DNA from: Streptomyces rishiriensis
GTDB taxonomy: Bacteria > Actinomycetota > Actinomycetes > Streptomycetales > Streptomycetaceae
Length of the DNA: 64,000 nt
Assembly (NCBI RefSeq): GCF_030815485.1
Contig: NZ_JAUSWV010000002.1
Span: forward strand, 6,076,001-6,140,000
Reading direction: 5' to 3'
Shown one piece after another: positions 59,945 through 64,000 of this stretch. Both the position numbers and the translations under genes were made by a program. The notes under the pieces were generated by a model. That model did no database searches. It saw only the letters and a list, made by a program, of their open reading frames with translations, and was not told the origin of the DNA. Positions within the stretch are counted from its first letter, which is position 1. Every line of letters starts with the position of its first letter.

Positions 59945-61879
59945 ATGTCCGCACCACCCCTCAAGAAACCCACTGTCACCGAGCGTGAGGCCCGACAGGT
60001 CGCCGAGGCCGCTCGGGAGCAGGACTGGCGCAAACCCAGCTTCGGCAAGGAACTCTTCCTCGGCCGCTTCCGGCTGGACCTCATCCACCCCCACCCGCTC
60101 CCCACCGACGAGGCCGTCCGGCGCGGCGAGCAGTTCCTGGCGAAACTGCGGGCCTTCTGCGAGACGAAGGTGGACGCGGCCCTCATCGAGCGCGAGGCCC
60201 GCATCCCCGACGAGGTGATCAACGGGCTCAAGGAGCTCGGCGCCCTCGGCATGAAGATCGACCCCAAGTACGGCGGCCTCGGCCTCACCCAGGTGTACTA
60301 CAACAAGGCGCTGGCCCTGGTGGGCTCGGCCAGCCCCGCGGTCGGCGTGCTGCTCTCGGCGCACCAGTCGATCGGCGTACCGCAGCCGCTGAAGCTGTTC
60401 GGCACGCCGGAGCAGAAGCAGCGGTTCCTGCCCCGCTGCGCCCGCACCGACATCAGCGCCTTCCTCCTCACCGAGCCGGACGTGGGCTCCGACCCGGCGC
60501 GGCTCGCGACGAGCGCGGTGCCGGACGGGGACGACTACGTCCTCGACGGCGTGAAACTGTGGACCACCAACGGCGTGGTCGCCGACCTGCTGGTCGTGAT
60601 GGCCCGCGTGCCGAAGAGCGAGGGCCACCGGGGCGGCATCACCGCCTTCGTCGTGGAGGCGGACTCGCCCGGCATCACCGTCGAGAACCGCAACGCCTTC
60701 ATGGGCCTGCGCGGCATCGAGAACGGCGTGACCCGCTTCCACCAGGTGCGGGTCCCGGCCGCGAACCGCATCGGCCCCGAGGGCGTGGGCCTGAAGATCG
60801 CCCTGACCACGCTGAACACGGGACGGCTCTCGCTGCCCGCGTCCTGCGTGGCGGCGGGCAAGTGGTCGTTGAAGATCGCCCGTGAGTGGTCCGCGGCCCG
60901 TGAGCAGTGGGGCAGGCCGATCGCCCACCACGAGGCGGTCGGCGCGAAGATCAGCTTCATCGCGGCGACCACCTTCGCCCTGGAGGCGGTGCTCGACCTC
61001 TCCTCCCAGATGGCGGACGAGGACCGCAACGACATCCGGATCGAGGGTGCGCTGGCCAAGCTCATCGCCTCCGAACTGGGCTGGCGCATGGCGGACGAGC
61101 TGGTCCAGATCCGCGGCGGCCGCGGCTTCGAGACGGCGGCCTCGCTGGCCGCCCGGGGCGAGAGGGCGGTCCCCGCCGAGCAGGTCCTGCGCGACCTGCG
61201 GATCAACCGGATCTTCGAGGGCTCGACGGAGATCATGCACCTCCTCATCGCCCGTGAGGCGGTCGACGCCCATCTCTCGGTCGCCGGCGACCTGATCGAC
61301 CCCGACAAGACCCTCCAGGACAAGGCGAGGGCGGGCGCCAACGCGGGCGTCTTCTACGCCAAGTGGCTGCCGAAACTGGTCGCGGGACCGGGCCAGCTGC
61401 CGAACTCCTACGCGGAGTTCAGGCACGGTGTCGACCTCTCGCCGCATCTGCGGCAGGTCGAGCGGCACTCCCGCAAGCTCGCCCGCTCCACCTTCTACGC
61501 GATGTCCCGCTGGCAGGGCCGGATGGAGACCAAGCAGGCCTTCCTCGGCCGCATCGTCGACATCGGCGCCGAGCTGTTCGCGATGAGCGCGGCCTGCGTC
61601 CGCGCCGAACTGCTGCGCTCGCGCGGCGAGAACGGCCGCGAGGCCTACCAGCTCGCCGACGCCTTCTGCCGCCAGTCCCGGATCCGCGTCGACGAGCTCT
61701 TCAGCCGGCTGTGGAGCAACACCGACGACGTGGACGGCAAGGTCGTCAAGGGCGTCATGGCCGGCACCTACGAGTGGCTGGAGCACGGCGTCGTCGACCC
61801 GTCCGGGGACGGCCCCTGGATCGCCGACACCACACCGGGACCCAGCGAGCGGGCGAACGTCCACCGTCCCATCCGCTGA
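59945..61879 (+). CDS. Acyl-CoA dehydrogenase, long form
   Basis: The 644-residue protein has the ACAD core (FLLTEPDVGSDPARL and KLWTTNGVVADL for FAD binding, then IRGGRGFETAASLAARGE and RIFEGSTEIMHLLIAREAV). An N-terminal extension of about 60 residues and a C-terminal helical extension of about 200 residues make it much longer than the common 390 residues. The catalytic base is probably the Glu of RIFEGSTEI. The substrate and chain length cannot be read. I chose the ATG at 59945 with GAGGTGAG upstream (MSAPPLKKPTV). A strong hairpin ends the transcript. It appears unrelated to the xyloglucan locus. Confidence 0.87.
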   Translation: MSAPPLKKPTVTEREARQVAEAAREQDWRKPSFGKELFLGRFRLDLIHPHPLPTDEAVRRGEQFLAKLRAFCETKVDAALIEREARIPDEVINGLKELGALGMKIDPKYGGLGLTQVYYNKALALVGSASPAVGVLLSAHQSIGVPQPLKLFGTPEQKQRFLPRCARTDISAFLLTEPDVGSDPARLATSAVPDGDDYVLDGVKLWTTNGVVADLLVVMARVPKSEGHRGGITAFVVEADSPGITVENRNAFMGLRGIENGVTRFHQVRVPAANRIGPEGVGLKIALTTLNTGRLSLPASCVAAGKWSLKIAREWSAAREQWGRPIAHHEAVGAKISFIAATTFALEAVLDLSSQMADEDRNDIRIEGALAKLIASELGWRMADELVQIRGGRGFETAASLAARGERAVPAEQVLRDLRINRIFEGSTEIMHLLIAREAVDAHLSVAGDLIDPDKTLQDKARAGANAGVFYAKWLPKLVAGPGQLPNSYAEFRHGVDLSPHLRQVERHSRKLARSTFYAMSRWQGRMETKQAFLGRIVDIGAELFAMSAACVRAELLRSRGENGREAYQLADAFCRQSRIRVDELFSRLWSNTDDVDGKVVKGVMAGTYEWLEHGVVDPSGDGPWIADTTPGPSERANVHRPIR

Positions 61880-61884
61880 GCGGG

Positions 61885-61930
61885 CGCCGGGACGCGGGTC
61901 CGCCACAGTGTGCGGACCCACGTCCCGGCG
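61885..61930 (+). terminator. Long hairpin after the acyl-CoA dehydrogenase gene
   Basis: CGCCGGGACG (61885-61894) and CGGGTCCGC pair with GCGGACCC and CGTCCCGGCG (61912-61930). This gives a 19-base stem with one mismatch around the eight-base loop CACAGTGT. It lies five bases past the stop. It isolates the dxr operon, whose 292-base upstream gap otherwise holds only an unusually A-rich segment near 61976-62030. Confidence 0.75.
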
Positions 61931-62171
61931 TCGCCGCCGCCTCCCGGCCTGCGCCGAAAGCCGACGGCACGGAGAGATAGAGGAAGTGCCAACGAAAGAG
62001 ACGAAAAGGGTCTGTAAGGGAAGAGAGTCGAACAACCGCGCGCACCAGACAGCCAGGGAATGCGCACCACCGGCCATGTTCGGCCACGCTCGGCGGGGCG
62101 TACGCGACCGGTGGGCCCTCCCGGGGGACACCCCGGTCCTGCCGCCCACCCGTTGCGGCAACAATGGGGGG

Positions 62172-63425
62172 ATGAGCGACAGTCCAGCCCCCCTCGCCGA
62201 CCCGCACCTCGTCTACGACCCGGTCGCGGGCGACGGCCCGAAGGACGTGGTGATCCTCGGCTCCACCGGTTCGATCGGCACCCAGGCCATCGACCTCGTG
62301 CTGCGCAACCCGGACCGCTTCCGGGTGACCGGTCTGTCCGCCAACGGCGGCCGCGTCGCCCTCCTCGCCGAGCAGGCCCGCAGGCTGCGGGTGCGGACCG
62401 TCGCGGTCGCCCGTGAGGACGTCGTGGCGGCCCTGCGCGAGGCCCTCGCCGCCGAGTACGGGACGGGTGAGCCGCTCCCCGAGATCCTGGCCGGCCCCGA
62501 GGCGGCCACCCAGCTCGCCGCCTCCGACTGCCACACCGTCCTCAACGGCATCACCGGCTCCATCGGCCTCGCGCCCACCCTCGCCGCCCTGGAGGCGGGC
62601 CGCACCCTCGCGCTCGCCAACAAGGAGTCGCTCATCGTCGGCGGCCCGCTGGTCAAGGCGCTCGCCGAGCCCGGCCAGATCATCCCGGTGGACTCCGAGC
62701 ACGCGGCCCTCTTCCAGGCCCTCGCCGCGGGCACCCGCGCGGATGTGCGCAAGCTGGTCGTCACCGCCTCGGGCGGCCCCTTCCGAGGCCGCACGAAGCA
62801 GCAGCTGGCGAACGTGACGGTCGAGGAGGCCCTCGCCCACCCCACCTGGTCCATGGGACCGGTGATCACGATCAACTCCGCGACCCTGGTCAACAAGGGC
62901 CTGGAGGTCATCGAGGCGCACCTTCTCTACGACATTCCCTTCGACCGCATTGAGGTCGTCGTGCATCCCCAGTCGTATGTTCACTCGATGGTGGAGTTCA
63001 CGGACGGATCGACGCTGGCCCAGGCGACGCCCCCCGACATGCGGGGGCCGATCGCCGTCGGTCTGGGCTGGCCCCGGCGCGTCCCCGACGCGGCGCCCGC
63101 CTTCGACTGGAGCACGGCGTCGACATGGGAGTTCTTCCCGCTCGACAACGAGGCGTTCCCCTCGGTGAACCTCGCCCGGCACGTCGGCGAGCTCGCGGGC
63201 ACGGCCCCGGCGGTGTTCAATGCCGCCAACGAGGAGTGTGTGGAGGCGTTCCGCAAGGGCGCGCTCCCGTTCAACGGGATCATGGAGACCGTCACCCGGG
63301 TCGTGCGGGAGCACGGCACGCCGGCGACGGGAACTTCACTCACCGTGTCGGACGTCCTCGAAGCGGAGACCTGGGCACGGGCCCGGTCCCAGGAACTGAC
63401 GGCTACCGCGGAGGCGCGTGCATGA
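62172..63425 (+). CDS. dxr: 1-deoxy-D-xylulose 5-phosphate reductoisomerase
   Basis: The 417-residue protein has the NADPH site GSTGSIGTQ at 30-38 and LANKESLIVGG. The metal site is in PVDSEHAALFQ, with ASGGPFR, PTWSMGPVITINSATL NKG and VHPQSYVHSMVEF; all are DXR hallmarks. It makes 2-C-methyl-D-erythritol 4-phosphate, the committed step of the MEP isoprenoid pathway. An N-terminal stretch of about 25 residues precedes the fold. The ATG at 62172 is preceded by GGGGGG; longer frames upstream have poor composition. It overlaps the protease gene by four bases (ATGA). Confidence 0.95.
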   Translation: MSDSPAPLADPHLVYDPVAGDGPKDVVILGSTGSIGTQAIDLVLRNPDRFRVTGLSANGGRVALLAEQARRLRVRTVAVAREDVVAALREALAAEYGTGEPLPEILAGPEAATQLAASDCHTVLNGITGSIGLAPTLAALEAGRTLALANKESLIVGGPLVKALAEPGQIIPVDSEHAALFQALAAGTRADVRKLVVTASGGPFRGRTKQQLANVTVEEALAHPTWSMGPVITINSATLVNKGLEVIEAHLLYDIPFDRIEVVVHPQSYVHSMVEFTDGSTLAQATPPDMRGPIAVGLGWPRRVPDAAPAFDWSTASTWEFFPLDNEAFPSVNLARHVGELAGTAPAVFNAANEECVEAFRKGALPFNGIMETVTRVVREHGTPATGTSLTVSDVLEAETWARARSQELTATAEARA

Positions 63426-64000
63426 CAGCCCTGATGATGATCCTCGGCATAGTCGTCTTCGCGGTCGGCCTGCTGTTCTCGATCGCCTGGCACGAGCTGG
63501 GGCATCTGTCCACGGCGAAGCTCTTCGGCATCCGGGTACCGCAGTACATGGTCGGCTTCGGCCCGACGATCTTCTCCCGGAAGAAGGGCGAGACCGAGTA
63601 CGGCTTCAAGGCGATCCCCTTCGGCGGCTACATCCGCATGATCGGCATGTTCCCGCCGGGCGACGACGGCCGGATCACGGCCCGTTCCACCTCGCCCTGG
63701 CGCGGCATGATAGAGGACGCCCGCTCGGCCGCGTACGAGGAACTCCAGCCGGGCGACGAGACGCGCATGTTCTACACGCGCAAGCCGTGGAAACGGGTCA
63801 TCGTGATGTTCGCGGGCCCGTTCATGAACCTGGTGCTCGCGGTGGGCCTGTTCCTCACCGTCCTGATGGGCTTCGGCATCCAGCAGCAGACCACCACCGT
63901 CAGCTCGGTCTCGCCCTGCGTCATCTCGCAGAGCCAGAACCGCGACGAGTGCAAGTCGACCGACCCGGCCTCCCCGGCCGCGGCCGCCGGCATGAAGCCG
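63422..64000 (+). CDS. Site-2 membrane metalloprotease (RseP/RIP family), 3' truncated
   Basis: 193 residues are present to the edge of the window. The first TM helix carries the zinc site H24-E-L-G-H28 (SIAWHELGHLS). VGFGPTIFSRKKGETEYGFK and PFGGYIRMIGMFPPGDDG follow, the loop typical of the family, and then FAGPFMNLVLAVGLFL as a later membrane segment. Site-2 proteases cut TM proteins such as anti-sigma factors within the membrane. The ATG shares bases with the dxr stop, the usual dxr-rseP order in actinobacteria. The PDZ part and the second active-site motif lie outside. Confidence 0.93.
   Translation, partial: MTALMMILGIVVFAVGLLFSIAWHELGHLSTAKLFGIRVPQYMVGFGPTIFSRKKGETEYGFKAIPFGGYIRMIGMFPPGDDGRITARSTSPWRGMIEDARSAAYEELQPGDETRMFYTRKPWKRVIVMFAGPFMNLVLAVGLFLTVLMGFGIQQQTTTVSSVSPCVISQSQNRDECKSTDPASPAAAAGMKP

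Noticed and set aside
62010..62060. Possible tRNA-like T-loop on the minus strand before dxr
   Set aside because: A GTTCGACTC-like piece is present but no acceptor, D or anticodon stems can be formed around it.
59531..62164. Upstream extension of the LacI reading frame to 1215 codons
   Set aside because: The extension runs antisense to the acyl-CoA dehydrogenase and through a promoter region. The helix-turn-helix begins right after the ATG at 59530, as in all LacI proteins.

Overview
The window is high-GC actinobacterial chromosome, almost certainly Streptomyces. Evidence is the very strong GC bias at third codon positions, many GTG and TTG starts, GTGA/ATGA overlaps between consecutive genes, Tat-type and lipoprotein signals, LAxTG-type sortase substrates, an import cluster with no ATPase of its own, and a gene order (rlmN, polyamine genes, gabT, dxr, site-2 protease) that I recall from the S. 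coelicolor core chromosome. I saw no tRNA, rRNA, CRISPR array, phage genes or insertion sequence.

Layout. 0-5.5 kb: end of an unknown gene, rlmN, then a TPP riboswitch with a terminator-like hairpin controlling a thiamine-type ABC importer (thiB-thiP-thiQ). 5.5-10.4 kb: a sortase-anchored LAETG protein behind a near-consensus promoter, a LOG-like protein, a VOC protein and an ABC exporter-like pair. 10.6-14.1 kb: a class III aminotransferase and its Lrp/AsnC regulator, divergent from an aminobutyraldehyde-type dehydrogenase, with a perfect dyad between them. 14.4-16.4 kb: sortase substrate, class F sortase, ECF sigma factor and a one-TM protein, largely with overlapping ends. 16.4-24.5 kb: serine hydrolase, a sigma factor fused to a zinc motif, a TM helix and an outer domain, HxlR regulator and reductase around a 15-bp iteron array, phosphodiesterase, adenosine deaminase family enzyme, DUF4190 protein, NADAR protein. 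24.8-31.9 kb: six-gene polyamine operon (aldehyde dehydrogenase, potD-A-B-C, FAD oxidase). 32-41.6 kb: small unknown protein, a non-coding repeat tract, PucR regulator, VirD4/TraG-like membrane ATPase, gabT, PAP2 phosphatase, aldehyde dehydrogenase.

41.7-59.6 kb is the most coherent system: a xyloglucan utilisation locus. It holds two secreted endoglucanase-type enzymes (GH74, GH12), a binding lipoprotein with two permeases, and four signal-less enzymes that could strip imported oligosaccharides (GH95 fucosidase, GH42 galactosidase, GH31 xylosidase, GH3 glucosidase). A LacI regulator lies at the right edge. Copies of the 14-bp palindrome TCGAAGCGCTTCGA (three perfect, one imperfect) lie only at the two promoter regions that bracket the locus. 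The inferred flow is cleavage outside, import by the ABC system with an ATPase encoded elsewhere (MsiK-type), then stepwise debranching in the cytoplasm.

59.9-64 kb: an acyl-CoA dehydrogenase behind three tandem 14-bp repeats, then dxr overlapping a site-2 protease gene that runs off the window.

The polyamine genes fit one pathway: import by PotABCD, amine removal by the aminotransferase or the FAD oxidase, oxidation of the aldehyde by either of two dehydrogenases to GABA, and transamination by GabT to succinic semialdehyde. Functional calls rest on motif recognition and context only; no database search was run.
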